A stretch of 64,000 nt of DNA from Micromonospora coerulea (GTDB lineage Bacteria > Actinomycetota > Actinomycetes > Mycobacteriales > Micromonosporaceae). A model generated the notes under the pieces. That model was given only the letters and a program-made list of their open reading frames with translations. It made no database searches and was not told the origin of the DNA. Below, piece by piece: positions 27,016 through 35,148 of this stretch; position 1 is the first letter of the stretch, and every line of letters starts with the position of its first letter. The stretch covers positions 310,001 to 374,000 of the forward strand of contig NZ_JAEMUW010000004.1 in NCBI RefSeq assembly GCF_016598485.1, written 5' to 3'. Both the position numbers and the translations under genes were made by a program.

Positions 27016-27213
27016 TCAGCCCCGGATCTCGCCGTGCTCGACGCAGACCGCCGACCAGCCGACCGGCAGCACCTGCACCTTCATCCGGCGGCGGCAGCGC
27101 GCGCAGTAGCGCGGTGGCTCCAGCGCCCGGGCCGCCGCGCACCCCGGGTGCGGACCCGCCGCGGCGGATTCACCGCAGCGGTCGCACCACAGCTCGGTCA
27201 CCGTCGGCCTCAC
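27016..27213 (-). CDS. bsaP: Biotin synthase auxiliary protein BsaP
   Basis: 65 residues from the GTG at 27213, which overlaps the bioB stop by 4 bp. It is cysteine-rich: [21 protein letters not shown] and SAVCVEHG. Small proteins in exactly this position in actinobacteria are the BioB auxiliary proteins, proposed to carry an Fe-S cluster and to support repeated turnover of biotin synthase. Start choice is supported by the overlap; a second GTG four codons later is possible. Confidence 0.8.
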   Translation of the reverse strand: MRPTVTELWCDRCGESAAAGPHPGCAAARALEPPRYCARCRRRMKVQVLPVGWSAVCVEHGEIRG

Positions 27214-28205
27214 AGCGTTTCGGAGAGCGCCTTGACCGGCATCTTCAGGTCGTCCAGCAGGGCGAGATCGGCGGTCGCCGGCCGGCCCAGGGTGGTCAGG
27301 TAGTTGCCGACGATCACCGCGTTGATGCCGCCCAGCAGGCCGTCCCGGGTGCCCAGGTCGCCGAGGGTGATCTCGCGGCCGCCCGCGTACCGGAGGATGG
27401 TGCGCGGCATGGCCAGCCGGAACGCGGCGATGGCCCGCAGCGCGTCCTTGCCCTCCACCACCGGGCGGTCGCCGAGCGGCGTGCCCGGCCGGGGGTTGAG
27501 GAAGTTCAGCGGCACCTCGTGCGGGTCCAGCTCGGCGAGCTGCGCGGCGAACTCGGCGCGCTGCTCGACGGTCTCGCCGAGGCCGAGGATGCCGCCGCAG
27601 CAGACCTCCATGCCGGACTCCCGGACCATCCGCAGCGTGTCCCAGCGCTCCTCCCAGGAGTGCGTGGTGACCACGTTCGGGAAGTACGAGCGGCAGGTCT
27701 CCAGGTTGTGGTTGTAGCGGTGCACGCCCATGTCGACCAGCTCGTCGACCTGCTCCTGGCTGAGCATGCCCAGCGACGCGGCGACCTGGATGTCGACCTC
27801 CGCCTTGATGGCGGCCACGCCCTCGCGCATCTGCTTCATCAGCCGGGCGTCCGGGCCGCGCACGGCGGCCACGATGCAGAACTCCGTCGCCCCGGTCTTC
27901 GCGGTCTGCTTCGCCGCCTCCACCAGGGACGGGATGTCCAGCCAGACCGAACGGACCGGCGAGGTGAACAGCCCGGACTGCGAGCAGAAGTGGCAGTCCT
28001 CCGGGCAGCCGCCGGTCTTCAGCGACACGATGCCCTCGACCTCGACCTCCGGGCCGCACCAGCGCATCCGCACCTCGTGAGCGAGCTGGAGAGCGGCGGG
28101 GACGTCTTCGTCGGGCAGGTTGAGCACGGCGAGGACACCGGCCTCGTCGAGGCCGACGCCGTTCTCCAGCACCTGGGTTCGGGCCTGGTCGAGGATCTCT
28201 GGCAT
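27210..28205 (-). CDS. bioB: Biotin synthase
   Basis: 331 residues from ATG 28205. It is a radical-SAM enzyme with the CxxxCxxC motif in [12 protein letters not shown], which binds the 4Fe-4S cluster. Conserved cluster/substrate regions HRYNHNLET and [13 protein letters not shown] are present. It inserts sulfur into dethiobiotin, the last step of biotin synthesis. It is translationally coupled to bsaP and divergent from bioF across 183 bp, which must hold the biotin-responsive promoters. No BirA or BioQ-type palindrome was recognised there. Confidence 0.97.
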   Translation of the reverse strand: MPEILDQARTQVLENGVGLDEAGVLAVLNLPDEDVPAALQLAHEVRMRWCGPEVEVEGIVSLKTGGCPEDCHFCSQSGLFTSPVRSVWLDIPSLVEAAKQTAKTGATEFCIVAAVRGPDARLMKQMREGVAAIKAEVDIQVAASLGMLSQEQVDELVDMGVHRYNHNLETCRSYFPNVVTTHSWEERWDTLRMVRESGMEVCCGGILGLGETVEQRAEFAAQLAELDPHEVPLNFLNPRPGTPLGDRPVVEGKDALRAIAAFRLAMPRTILRYAGGREITLGDLGTRDGLLGGINAVIVGNYLTTLGRPATADLALLDDLKMPVKALSETL

Positions 28206-28388
28206 GGCTCGTACCCTACAAGGCCGCTCCGGGGTGGAGAAACGGCCGAGGCCCGACGCTCGATCGGCGCACCAGCGACGTCCGAGCAGCCCGGGCGGGG
28301 TGGTCCGCGCCACGCCGGTGCCGGCCGGCCGGGTGGTAACTTCGCCCGGCGGGAGCGCCGGTGGGCGCCGCGGACGAGGGGAGTAGGG

Positions 28389-29585
28389 GTGGCGGACTGG
28401 CTGGCAGCGCTCGACCGCCGCGCCGAGCTGCGGGCCCGGGCGGGGCTCACCCGCACCCTGCGCCCACGGGCCGCCGGCGACGCCGTGGTCGACCTGGCCG
28501 GCAACGACTACCTCGGCCTCGCCACCCACCCCGAGGTCACCGCCGCCGCCGCGCGGGCGCTGTCCGCGTACGGGTTGGGGGCCACCGGTTCGCGCCTGGT
28601 GCGCGGCTCCACCGACGCCCACCACGCCCTCGAGGACACCCTCGCCGGCTGGCTCGGCACCGACCGGGCGCTGGTCTTCTCCTCCGGCTACCTGGCCAAC
28701 CTCGCCGCCGTCCGGGGCGTCGTCCGGCCGCGTACGCTGCTCGTCTCCGACGCCCACAACCACGCCTCGCTGATCGACGGCTGCCGGATCTCCGGCGCCG
28801 AGACGGTGGTCACCCCGCACGCCGACGTCGACGCGGTGGCCGCCGCGCTGGCCGCCGCGCCCGGCCGGCCGGCGGTGGTGGTGACCGAGTCGGTCTTCTC
28901 CGTCGACGGTGACCTGGCCCCGCTGGCCGCGCTGCACGCGGTCGCCCGGCGGCACGGCGCGCTGCTGCTGGTCGACGATGCGCACGCGCTCGGTGTGACC
29001 GGCCCGGCCGGCGCGGGCGGGGTCGCCGCCGCGGGTCTGTCCGGCGAGCCGGACGTGGTGGTCACCGCCACCCTCTCCAAGGCACTCGGCGGCGCCGGCG
29101 GGGTGGTCGCCGGACCGGCCGAGTTCGTCCGGTACCTGGTGGAGACGGGCCGGACGTTCATCTTCGACACCGCGTTGCCCCCGGCGGTGGCCGCCGGGGT
29201 CGCGGCCGCCGCCCGGCTCGCCCGCGCCGGCGACGACCTGCGCGCCGAGCTGGCCGACCGGGCCGCCCTCACGGTGCGCCGGCTCGGCGCGGCCGGGCTG
29301 CCCGTCTCGGCCCCCGACGCCGCGGTGGTCTCGGTGACCGCGCCGAACCCGGAGGCGGCGACCGCGTGGGCGGCGGACTGCCGGGACCGCGGCGTCGCGG
29401 TCGGCTGCTTCCGGCCGCCGTCCACCCCGGACAGCCGTTCCCGGCTCCGGCTCACCATCAGCGCCGGGGTGTCCCGGGTGGATTACGAGCGGGCGCTGGA
29501 GGTCATCGTGGACTGTGCACCCGTGAGCGCGCGGAGTGAGCCGGGTTTGCGAGCCCCGCAGTCGCGAACCGAGGTGGCGCCGTGA
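28389..29585 (+). CDS. bioF: 8-amino-7-oxononanoate synthase
   Basis: 398 residues from GTG 28389 with GAGGGGAG upstream. A PLP-dependent alpha-oxoamine synthase: [16 protein letters not shown] near the N-terminus, [14 protein letters not shown], the Asp strand [12 protein letters not shown], and the PLP lysine in [10 protein letters not shown]. It condenses pimeloyl thioester with alanine. The C-terminus runs about 20 residues past the usual end before overlapping bioD by 4 bp (GTGA), so both are co-translated. Confidence 0.95.
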   Translation: MADWLAALDRRAELRARAGLTRTLRPRAAGDAVVDLAGNDYLGLATHPEVTAAAARALSAYGLGATGSRLVRGSTDAHHALEDTLAGWLGTDRALVFSSGYLANLAAVRGVVRPRTLLVSDAHNHASLIDGCRISGAETVVTPHADVDAVAAALAAAPGRPAVVVTESVFSVDGDLAPLAALHAVARRHGALLLVDDAHALGVTGPAGAGGVAAAGLSGEPDVVVTATLSKALGGAGGVVAGPAEFVRYLVETGRTFIFDTALPPAVAAGVAAAARLARAGDDLRAELADRAALTVRRLGAAGLPVSAPDAAVVSVTAPNPEAATAWAADCRDRGVAVGCFRPPSTPDSRSRLRLTISAGVSRVDYERALEVIVDCAPVSARSEPGLRAPQSRTEVAP

Positions 29586-30313
29586 GCGATGGTGCGTGGG
29601 CCGGGCCGGTGCTGGTGACCGGCACGGACACCGGGGTGGGCAAGACCGTGGTGACCGCGGCGATCGCCGCGGCGGCGCAGGCCGCCGGCCTCCGGGTCGC
29701 CGTGGTGAAGCCGGGCCAGACCGGTACGGCCACCGGCGAGCCCGGCGACGCGGACTCGGTGACCCGGCTGGCCGCCCCGCTGACCGCCCGGACCCTGGCC
29801 AGCTACCCGGACCCGCTCGCCCCGCTGGCCGCCGCCCGGGTCGCCGAGCTGGCGCCGCTGGAGCTCTACACGGCGGTCGACGCGGTCCGCGCCGAGGCCG
29901 ACAAGCACGACCTGGTGCTCATCGAGGGGGCCGGTGGGCTGCTCGTACCGATGGGGCTGCGGCCGTCGGGGGAACCCTGGACGGTGGCCGACCTGGCGGT
30001 GTCGCTGGGTGCCCCGGCGGTGGTGGTGGCCCGCGCGGGGCTCGGCACGCTGAACCACACCGCGCTCACCCTGGAGGCGCTGGAGCGCCGGGCCGTCCCG
30101 GCCGGGGTGGTCATCGGCGCCTGGCCGGCGGCCCCGGAGCTGGTGCACTGGACGAACCTGACCGACCTGGTGCCGAACCTGCTCGGCGCGCTGCCCGACG
30201 GGGCGGGCGGCATGGACCCGGGGGTCTTCCGCCGCTCCGCCCCGGGCTGGCTCACCCCGGCGCTGCACGGGGTGCTGGACGACTGGCGTACCTGGGCCGA
30301 GGAGATCAGCTAG
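29582..30313 (+). CDS. bioD: Dethiobiotin synthetase
   Basis: 243 residues from GTG 29582. The P-loop [16 protein letters not shown] is diagnostic, followed by KPGQTGTA and the catalytic region [13 protein letters not shown]. It uses ATP and CO2 to close the ureido ring of dethiobiotin. Its last 8 bp overlap the convergent 3' end of the ABM gene at 30306. With bioF, bioB and bsaP only bioA is missing for the late biotin pathway in this window. Confidence 0.95.
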   Translation: MSDGAWAGPVLVTGTDTGVGKTVVTAAIAAAAQAAGLRVAVVKPGQTGTATGEPGDADSVTRLAAPLTARTLASYPDPLAPLAAARVAELAPLELYTAVDAVRAEADKHDLVLIEGAGGLLVPMGLRPSGEPWTVADLAVSLGAPAVVVARAGLGTLNHTALTLEALERRAVPAGVVIGAWPAAPELVHWTNLTDLVPNLLGALPDGAGGMDPGVFRRSAPGWLTPALHGVLDDWRTWAEEIS

Positions 30314-30611
30314 GGTACGCCGCCACGGTCTCCAGGATCTCGTACGGCGGCTGCCGGCGCGGGTCCTGGTAGGGGCGCAGCGGCGCGGTGGTGCCCCGGT
30401 GGGTGGCGCCGCCCTCCCAGTCCTGGAACGCGGTCAGGCTGCTCCACTCGCTCATCACCACGAAGCAGGCCGGGTCGACGGCGGAGCGCAGCAGTTGGTT
30501 GCCCAGCAGCCCGGGGGTGCCGGCCAGCGCCCTGCTCACCCGGTGGTACGCGTCCCGCACCGCCGCGCCGTCGCCGTCCACCCGGTGCCAGAGCAGGATC
30601 CGGACGCTCAT
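30306..30611 (-). CDS. Antibiotic biosynthesis monooxygenase (ABM) domain protein 1
   Basis: 101 residues. The dimeric alpha/beta ABM barrel is suggested by RILLWHRVDGDGAAVRDAYH, FVVMSEWSSLTAFQDWE and a C-terminal [15 protein letters not shown] proteins in aromatic polyketide clusters (TcmH, ActVA-ORF6 type) oxidise anthrones or other aromatic rings without a cofactor; others assist cyclisation. Its ATG overlaps the stop of the upstream SDR (TGATG), placing it third in a methyltransferase-SDR-ABM operon, and it marks the left edge of the polyketide cluster. Confidence 0.82.
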   Translation of the reverse strand: MSVRILLWHRVDGDGAAVRDAYHRVSRALAGTPGLLGNQLLRSAVDPACFVVMSEWSSLTAFQDWEGGATHRGTTAPLRPYQDPRRQPPYEILETVAAYPS

Positions 30612-31624
30612 CACATCCCCCCGTCCACGGTGAGCGTCTCCCCGGTCACGCACCGGGCGAGGTCACCGGCGAGGAAGAGCACCGCGGCGGCGACCTCCTC
30701 GGGGGTACCCGGTCGGCCGAGCGCGACCGGCGGGTGAGCGTCGGCTGCCCCTGGCGCCGGTCCGCGCTCCGGGGTCGACCCGGGTGCCGGCGCCAGCGCG
30801 GCGGGCGGGGCGACGGCCGGGCCGAAGCCCTGCATGGCGGTGCCCACCCAGTGCCCCTGCGTGGCACTGCCCAGCCAGTGGCCCTGCGGTGCGCTCGCCG
30901 GGACCTGCGGCGCGTTCGCCGGGCCCGGCCGCGTCGGCGGGGCGGCCGACTCCGGTCCCGGGGTGGCGTCCGCCCGCCCGCCCGTCGCGGCGTCCGCCGG
31001 GCCGCCGGGGCCCGCGCCGGCGGCGTCCGCCGGGTCGAGGGCGATGCGCCCGGTGGCCACCGCGTTGACCCGGATGCCGTCCGGGCCCAGCTCCCGGGCC
31101 AGCGCCCGGGTCAGCCCGAGCACGCCCGCCTTCGCGGCCAGGTCGTGCGCCCGGGCCGGCCGGCCGCGCAGGGCCGCCGCCGAGGTCAGGTTGACCACCG
31201 AGGCGCCCGTCCCGAGCAGCGGCAGCGCCTCCCGGGTGACCAGGAACATCCCGGTCAGCGTGCCGTCGAGCACCCGGCGCCACTCGGCCACGGTCAGCGC
31301 CGCCAACCGGGCCGACCCGCTGGCGGTGTCCGCGTTGACCAGCACGTCCAGTCCGGAGAGCTGCCGCCGGCACAGGTCGAGCAGCTGGGTCACCTCGTCC
31401 GGGTCGGTGACGTCGGCCCGGACCAGGTGATGCATGCCGCCCCGCTCCTTGAGCCGGACCCGCAGATCCTCGACGCTCGCGCCCTCCGCGCGGTACGCGG
31501 CCACCACCGTCGCCCCGGCGTCGGCCAAGGCCAGCGCGGCGGCCCGGCCCACCCCCCGATCCACGCCGGTGACCAGGGCGCGCCGGCCGTCCAGCCGGGC
31601 ACCGGCCCGCCCGCCCGCGCTCAC
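30611..31624 (-). CDS. Degenerate SDR (ketoreductase-like) with long low-complexity insert
   Basis: 337 residues from GTG 31624, overlapping the methyltransferase stop by 4 bp. The Rossmann motif VTGVDRGVGRA and catalytic-type Ser148 (NLTSAAA) are present. The YxxxK tyrosine is replaced: AHDLAAK has Asp161 four residues before Lys165, and the NNAG motif is NADT. Residues about 199-299 are an Ala/Pro/Gly-rich insert, with QGHW at 247-250 and 257-260, placed where the substrate loop normally sits. The fold then resumes with GRPGTPEEVAAAVLFLAG. It is probably not an ordinary reductase; a structural or partner role is inferred. Confidence 0.8.
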   Translation of the reverse strand: MSAGGRAGARLDGRRALVTGVDRGVGRAAALALADAGATVVAAYRAEGASVEDLRVRLKERGGMHHLVRADVTDPDEVTQLLDLCRRQLSGLDVLVNADTASGSARLAALTVAEWRRVLDGTLTGMFLVTREALPLLGTGASVVNLTSAAALRGRPARAHDLAAKAGVLGLTRALARELGPDGIRVNAVATGRIALDPADAAGAGPGGPADAATGGRADATPGPESAAPPTRPGPANAPQVPASAPQGHWLGSATQGHWVGTAMQGFGPAVAPPAALAPAPGSTPERGPAPGAADAHPPVALGRPGTPEEVAAAVLFLAGDLARCVTGETLTVDGGM

Positions 31625-32679
31625 GCCGGCCGGCATTCGAGCACCGCCCACCGCCCGGCCGTCGGCTCGCCGACCAGCTCGAAGCCGCCAGCGCGCAGCA
31701 GCTCCCGCCACTGCGCCGCGTCCCGTTCCCGGCCGCCGAAGCGCAGCAGCATGTCGATGTCGAGGAACTTGCCGTGGTCCCACGCGTTCAGCGGGGCCAG
31801 CACGTGTTCCAGCACCAGCAGGCGGGCCTGGGCGTCTTCGCCGATGGCGGCCCGGATCCGGCGCAGGATGGCCAGCGCGTCCTCGTCGTCCCAGTCGTGC
31901 AGCACCGCCTTGAGCACGTACGCGTCGAAGCCGCCGGGCAGCTCACCGAAGAAGTCCCCGGGCCGCACCTCGGCCCGGTCCGCCACGCCCCGGGCGGCGA
32001 ACACCCCGGCCGCCACCTCCGCCACGTGCGGCTGGTCGACCAGCGTGCCGCGTACCGAGGGGTGCCGGTGGAGCAGCTCGGCCAGGAAGTGGCCGCGGCC
32101 GCCGCCCACGTCGGCCACCCGCGCGAAACGCGCGAAGTCGTACGCGTCGAGGAACTGCCGGGTGGTGGTCGCGCTCATCCGGGTCATCGCCCGGTCGAAG
32201 ACCGCGCTCACCTCGGGGTGCGCCCGCAGGTGGTCGAAGAAGTCGGCGCCGAACAGCTCCGGGAACACCGGCTTGCCGGTACGCAGGCTGTCCACGATCC
32301 GTCCGTACGGCGCCCACATCTCCTCGGCGCCGTTGAACAGGATCATGTCGCGCTGGCTCTGCGGCACGTCCGCGCGCAGCGCCTCGGCCAGCTCGGTGAG
32401 CGCGAACTGGCGGCCCTCCCGCTCGGCGAAGACGCCGACGGCGGCGGCGCAGCGCAGCAGCCGGTACAGCGCTCCAGGTTCCGTGTCGGTACGCCGGGCC
32501 AGCTCGTCGACCGGCAGCGGGCCGTCGGCCAGCGCGTCCGCGACTCCCACCTCCGCCAGCGCGTAGATGACCTGGGAGATCCGCTTTCCGCTGGTGAGCA
32601 GGAGGAGCCGGGCGTGTGCCGGCAACGGCGCGTCGCCGAGCCCGGCCACCGCCTGGGCCCCTCGCCGGTTGCTGTCCAT
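31621..32679 (-). CDS. SAM-dependent O-methyltransferase (plant-type/AdoMet_MTase_2)
   Basis: 352 residues from ATG 32679, GGAG upstream. An N-terminal dimerisation/winged-helix domain (SGKRISQVIYALAEVGVADAL) is followed by the SAM-binding glycine loop VADVGGGRGHFLAELL, the acidic strand GTLVDQPH and the catalytic-base region VLKAVLHDWDDEDAL. This is the TcmN-C/DnrK/TcmO-like fold used for phenolic O-methylation in aromatic polyketides. First gene of the leftward methyltransferase-SDR-ABM operon, with a SARP-like heptad array 88-116 bp upstream. Confidence 0.88.
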   Translation of the reverse strand: MDSNRRGAQAVAGLGDAPLPAHARLLLLTSGKRISQVIYALAEVGVADALADGPLPVDELARRTDTEPGALYRLLRCAAAVGVFAEREGRQFALTELAEALRADVPQSQRDMILFNGAEEMWAPYGRIVDSLRTGKPVFPELFGADFFDHLRAHPEVSAVFDRAMTRMSATTTRQFLDAYDFARFARVADVGGGRGHFLAELLHRHPSVRGTLVDQPHVAEVAAGVFAARGVADRAEVRPGDFFGELPGGFDAYVLKAVLHDWDDEDALAILRRIRAAIGEDAQARLLVLEHVLAPLNAWDHGKFLDIDMLLRFGGRERDAAQWRELLRAGGFELVGEPTAGRWAVLECRPA

Positions 32680-32766
32680 GGGTTCTCCGTTCTCGCCGGG
32701 TGTGTGCCGGCGGACCGACCGGTGCCCCGGCCACCGACCGCCACCGGCGACGGTGCCGCCGGGCGC

Positions 32767-32795
32767 TCGAGAACCGGTCAGGACGCGGTGGTGTC
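32767..32795 (-). promoter_or_regulatory. SARP-type heptad array before the methyltransferase operon
   Basis: On the plus strand TCGAGAA, TCAGGAC and TGGTGTC start at 32767, 32778 and 32789, exactly 11 bp apart with 4-bp spacers. This is the repeat geometry bound by SARP activators; it faces the leftward methyltransferase operon. Confidence 0.5.
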
Positions 32796-32798
32796 CGG

Positions 32799-32827
32799 CG
32801 CTCCAGTCGCCCTCCAGATCGGCTCCA
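32799..32827 (+). promoter_or_regulatory. SARP-type heptad array before the DUF1772 operon
   Basis: CGCTCCA, CCCTCCA and GGCTCCA at 32799, 32810 and 32821, 11 bp apart. The three heptads share CTCCA, and the array lies about 95 bp before the rightward DUF1772 gene. Confidence 0.6.
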
Positions 32828-32921
32828 CCGGGCTGGCCGAGCATGGGCGCCGATCCGCCCGGCCGGAACGTCCGGGTGGCCGGCAGCCGCCTCGGGCCGC
32901 CGTGGCGGGGAGGAAAGGACG

Positions 32922-33392
32922 ATGATGACCTGGATATCCGGGCTGCTCGGGGTCTCCGCGCTGGTGGCCAGCGGGATCACCGCCGGGGTGCTCTTCGCCG
33001 TCGCGGTGAGCGTGTTGCCCACGCTCTTCGCGCTTCCCGCGGGCACCTACATCCGGGTGCACCGGCTGCTGGGCAAGGGCTACCACCCGGTGATGCCGAT
33101 CGTGGTGAACGTCGGGATGGTCGCGGACTTCCTGCTGGTCCCGGTCGCGCTGGACGCCGACCACGGCAGCTGGCTGCTGTTCCTGGTCGCCGGGCTGCTG
33201 CTGGCCGCCAGCCAGTTCGTCTCGCACCTCGGCAACGTGCCGATCAACCGGCAGGTCAAGCGGGTCGACCCGGACGCCGTACCGGCCGACTGGTGGGATC
33301 CGCGCCCGAAGTGGCAGGCGCTGCACCGGACCCGCACCTCGCTGGCGGTGGGCGCGCTGGTGCTCAACGCGATCGCCGTGGTGACGCTGTGA
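32922..33392 (+). CDS. DUF1772 membrane protein, anthrone-oxygenase-like
   Basis: 156 residues; ATG 32922 or 32925, after GGGGAGGAAAGG. Four predicted helices, first LGVSALVASGITAGVLFAVA; a polar loop NVPINRQVKRVDPDA and WWDPRPKWQALHRTRTSL before the last helix are DUF1772 marks. Members of this family act as anthrone oxygenases in aromatic polyketide pathways, introducing a quinone oxygen without obvious cofactor. Its stop overlaps the GTG of the following SDR (GTGA), so the two are coupled. It is the first gene of the DUF1772-SDR-SchA operon. Confidence 0.8.
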   Translation: MMTWISGLLGVSALVASGITAGVLFAVAVSVLPTLFALPAGTYIRVHRLLGKGYHPVMPIVVNVGMVADFLLVPVALDADHGSWLLFLVAGLLLAASQFVSHLGNVPINRQVKRVDPDAVPADWWDPRPKWQALHRTRTSLAVGALVLNAIAVVTL

Positions 33393-34144
33393 GCGCCCCC
33401 GCCCCGGCGGTCGACCTGCTGGGCCTGGCCGGCCGGCGGTGCCTGGTCACCGGGGGCACCCGGGGGATCGGCCGGGCCGTGGTCCACGCCCTGCTCGACG
33501 CGGGCGCCTCGGTGCTCACCTGCCACCGGGGGGACGCCGCGGCGGCGGTCGCCCTGGCCGAGTCGACCGACGTACCGCAGCGGTTGCGGGTGGTGCGGGC
33601 GGACCTGACCGTGCCGGCGGACCGGGAGCTGCTCGCCGCCGCCTGCCGCGAGGAGTTTGGTGGCCTGGACGTGCTGGTGAACAACGCCGCGGTCGACGGC
33701 GGGACGCCGTTCGCGGGGATGTCCGACGCGGAGTGGCGGCGGGTGGTCGACGCGGACCTCACCGCGGTCGCCGCGACCACCCGGGCGGTGCTGCCGCTGC
33801 TCGGCCCCGGCGCGTCGGTGGTCACCGTCGGCGCGGCGCTGGCCCTGCGGGGTGCCCCCGGCCGCAGCCACTACGCCGCCGCGAAGGCCGGGCTGCTCGG
33901 GTTCGCCCGCGCGCTGACCAAGGAGCTGGGACCGACCGGGATCCGGGTGAACACCGTCGCGCCCGGCCCGGTCGCGTCGCCCGGCGAGGAACCACCTCCG
34001 CCGCTCGCCGCCCGGCTGCGGGCGATGGCCGCGCTCGGCCGGCAGGCCACCCCGGACGAGGTCGCCGACGTGGTGCTCTTCCTCGCCGGCCGGCTCTCCG
34101 GCTACGTGACGGGCACCGTCGTCCACGTCGACGGCGGCATCTGA
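33389..34144 (+). CDS. SDR (ketoreductase-like) lacking the catalytic serine
   Basis: 251 residues from GTG 33389. Typical FabG-like Rossmann motif [19 protein letters not shown], and the YxxxK motif SHYAAAKAG with Tyr162 and Lys166. The residue 13 before the tyrosine, normally the catalytic serine, is Ala149 (VVTVGAALALRG). C-terminus ends YVTGTVVHVDGGI as in intact enzymes. The loss of serine should cripple reduction, and it is the mirror image of the SDR at 30611, which keeps serine but lost tyrosine. A heteromeric complex or repurposed fold is inferred. Confidence 0.88.
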   Translation: MSAPAPAVDLLGLAGRRCLVTGGTRGIGRAVVHALLDAGASVLTCHRGDAAAAVALAESTDVPQRLRVVRADLTVPADRELLAAACREEFGGLDVLVNNAAVDGGTPFAGMSDAEWRRVVDADLTAVAATTRAVLPLLGPGASVVTVGAALALRGAPGRSHYAAAKAGLLGFARALTKELGPTGIRVNTVAPGPVASPGEEPPPPLAARLRAMAALGRQATPDEVADVVLFLAGRLSGYVTGTVVHVDGGI

Positions 34145-34173
34145 CCAGTCCCACGACACCTCAAGGAGTGACC

Positions 34174-34884
34174 ATGCCGTTCGGTGCCATCAGCTACGGG
34201 GTACGACCCGGCCACGAGGACGAGATCGCGGACATCTTCGCGGCCGGCAGCTTCCAGCGCGCCTCCTCGCCCACCCTGCGCGACCCCTCCGGCGCGGTGG
34301 TCGGTCGCCTCCTCGCCACCGGCCTGTTCATCCAGGAGACCGACATGGTGCGGGTTATCCAGTTCGAGGGCAATGGCGCGGCCATCGCGCGCCACATGGG
34401 CTCCCAGCCCGGCGTGCACCGGGCCGAGCAGCAGATCGCGCCGTACCTCGCCGAGGCCCGGGACACCGGCACCGTCGAGGGCTTCTCCGCCCACTTCAGC
34501 CGCGCCGCGATGCGCCCCGTGCAGCAGCACGTGCGCCGCGACGACGTGGCCACGGCGATGCTGGCGCTGCGCTGGCCGGTGGTGCCGGACGCCGCGCCGG
34601 AGATCGGCGGCGCGCTGGCCGCCACCCCGCCGATCTCCGCCGAGGACGGTCCCGTGCTGGCCACCGCGGCCTTCGTCCGGGACCGCACGCTGGTCCGGAT
34701 CTACCAGTACGAGGGCGAGCTGGCGGCGGCGCTGGACCACCTCACCGGCTGGTCGGGGCGGGCGCTGGAGTGGGAGCGGCTGCGGCCGTACGTGCTGGGC
34801 CCGGTGGTGGCCCTGCCGGCCCCGATGCGGTGCATCTCCCAGCTCTCCGTGCTTAGCCTGCCGGCCGCCGCCCGCGGCGCCTGA
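34174..34884 (+). CDS. SchA/CurD-like domain protein
   Basis: 236 residues from ATG 34174, ribosome-binding site AAGGAGTG. Two similar halves, each with a dimeric alpha/beta-barrel-like pattern; the first has RPGHEDEIADIFAAG and VRVIQFEGN, the second VRIYQYEGELAAALDHL. SchA/CurD-like proteins occur with spore-pigment and pentangular polyketide synthases (for example whiE and curamycin clusters) and are thought to take part in cyclisation or oxidation, without a proven reaction. Last gene of its operon, followed by a strong terminator. Confidence 0.83.
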   Translation: MPFGAISYGVRPGHEDEIADIFAAGSFQRASSPTLRDPSGAVVGRLLATGLFIQETDMVRVIQFEGNGAAIARHMGSQPGVHRAEQQIAPYLAEARDTGTVEGFSAHFSRAAMRPVQQHVRRDDVATAMLALRWPVVPDAAPEIGGALAATPPISAEDGPVLATAAFVRDRTLVRIYQYEGELAAALDHLTGWSGRALEWERLRPYVLGPVVALPAPMRCISQLSVLSLPAAARGA

Positions 34885-34907
34885 CCGCCTCCCGTCGCCC
34901 CGCTCCG

Positions 34908-34942
34908 GTCGCCCCGGCACCGCTTTCCGGTGCCGGGGCGAC
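34908..34942 (+). terminator. Terminator of the DUF1772-SDR-SchA operon
   Basis: A perfect 15-bp stem (GTCGCCCCGGCACCG / CGGTGCCGGGGCGAC) with loop CTTTC, 24 bp after the SchA/CurD stop. Confidence 0.8.
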
Positions 34943-35098
34943 CTGCCGTTCCGGCCCCGACGCCGGCCCGGCGCGTCGGCGCCGGCTCTCCCGCCGGTCG
35001 CGGATCCCCGACGTGGCGGTGTCCGGCTGTGACGGATGCCGCCACCTCGGCGACCCGGAGCCGATGGTGGCGTCCCGCGCAGGGTGACCGGGCGCGGT

Positions 35099-35130
35099 CC
35101 GGCGCCCGCGCGAGGTCGCGCGGGCGCCGG
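35099..35130 (-). terminator. Terminator of the POT transporter gene
   Basis: A perfect 15-bp stem (CCGGCGCCCGCGCGA / TCGCGCGGGCGCCGG) with a 2-nt loop, 18 bp beyond the transporter stop. The convergent operons thus each have their own hairpin in the 264-bp gap. Confidence 0.75.
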
Positions 35131-35148
35131 CACGGGAGTGGAAGGGGG

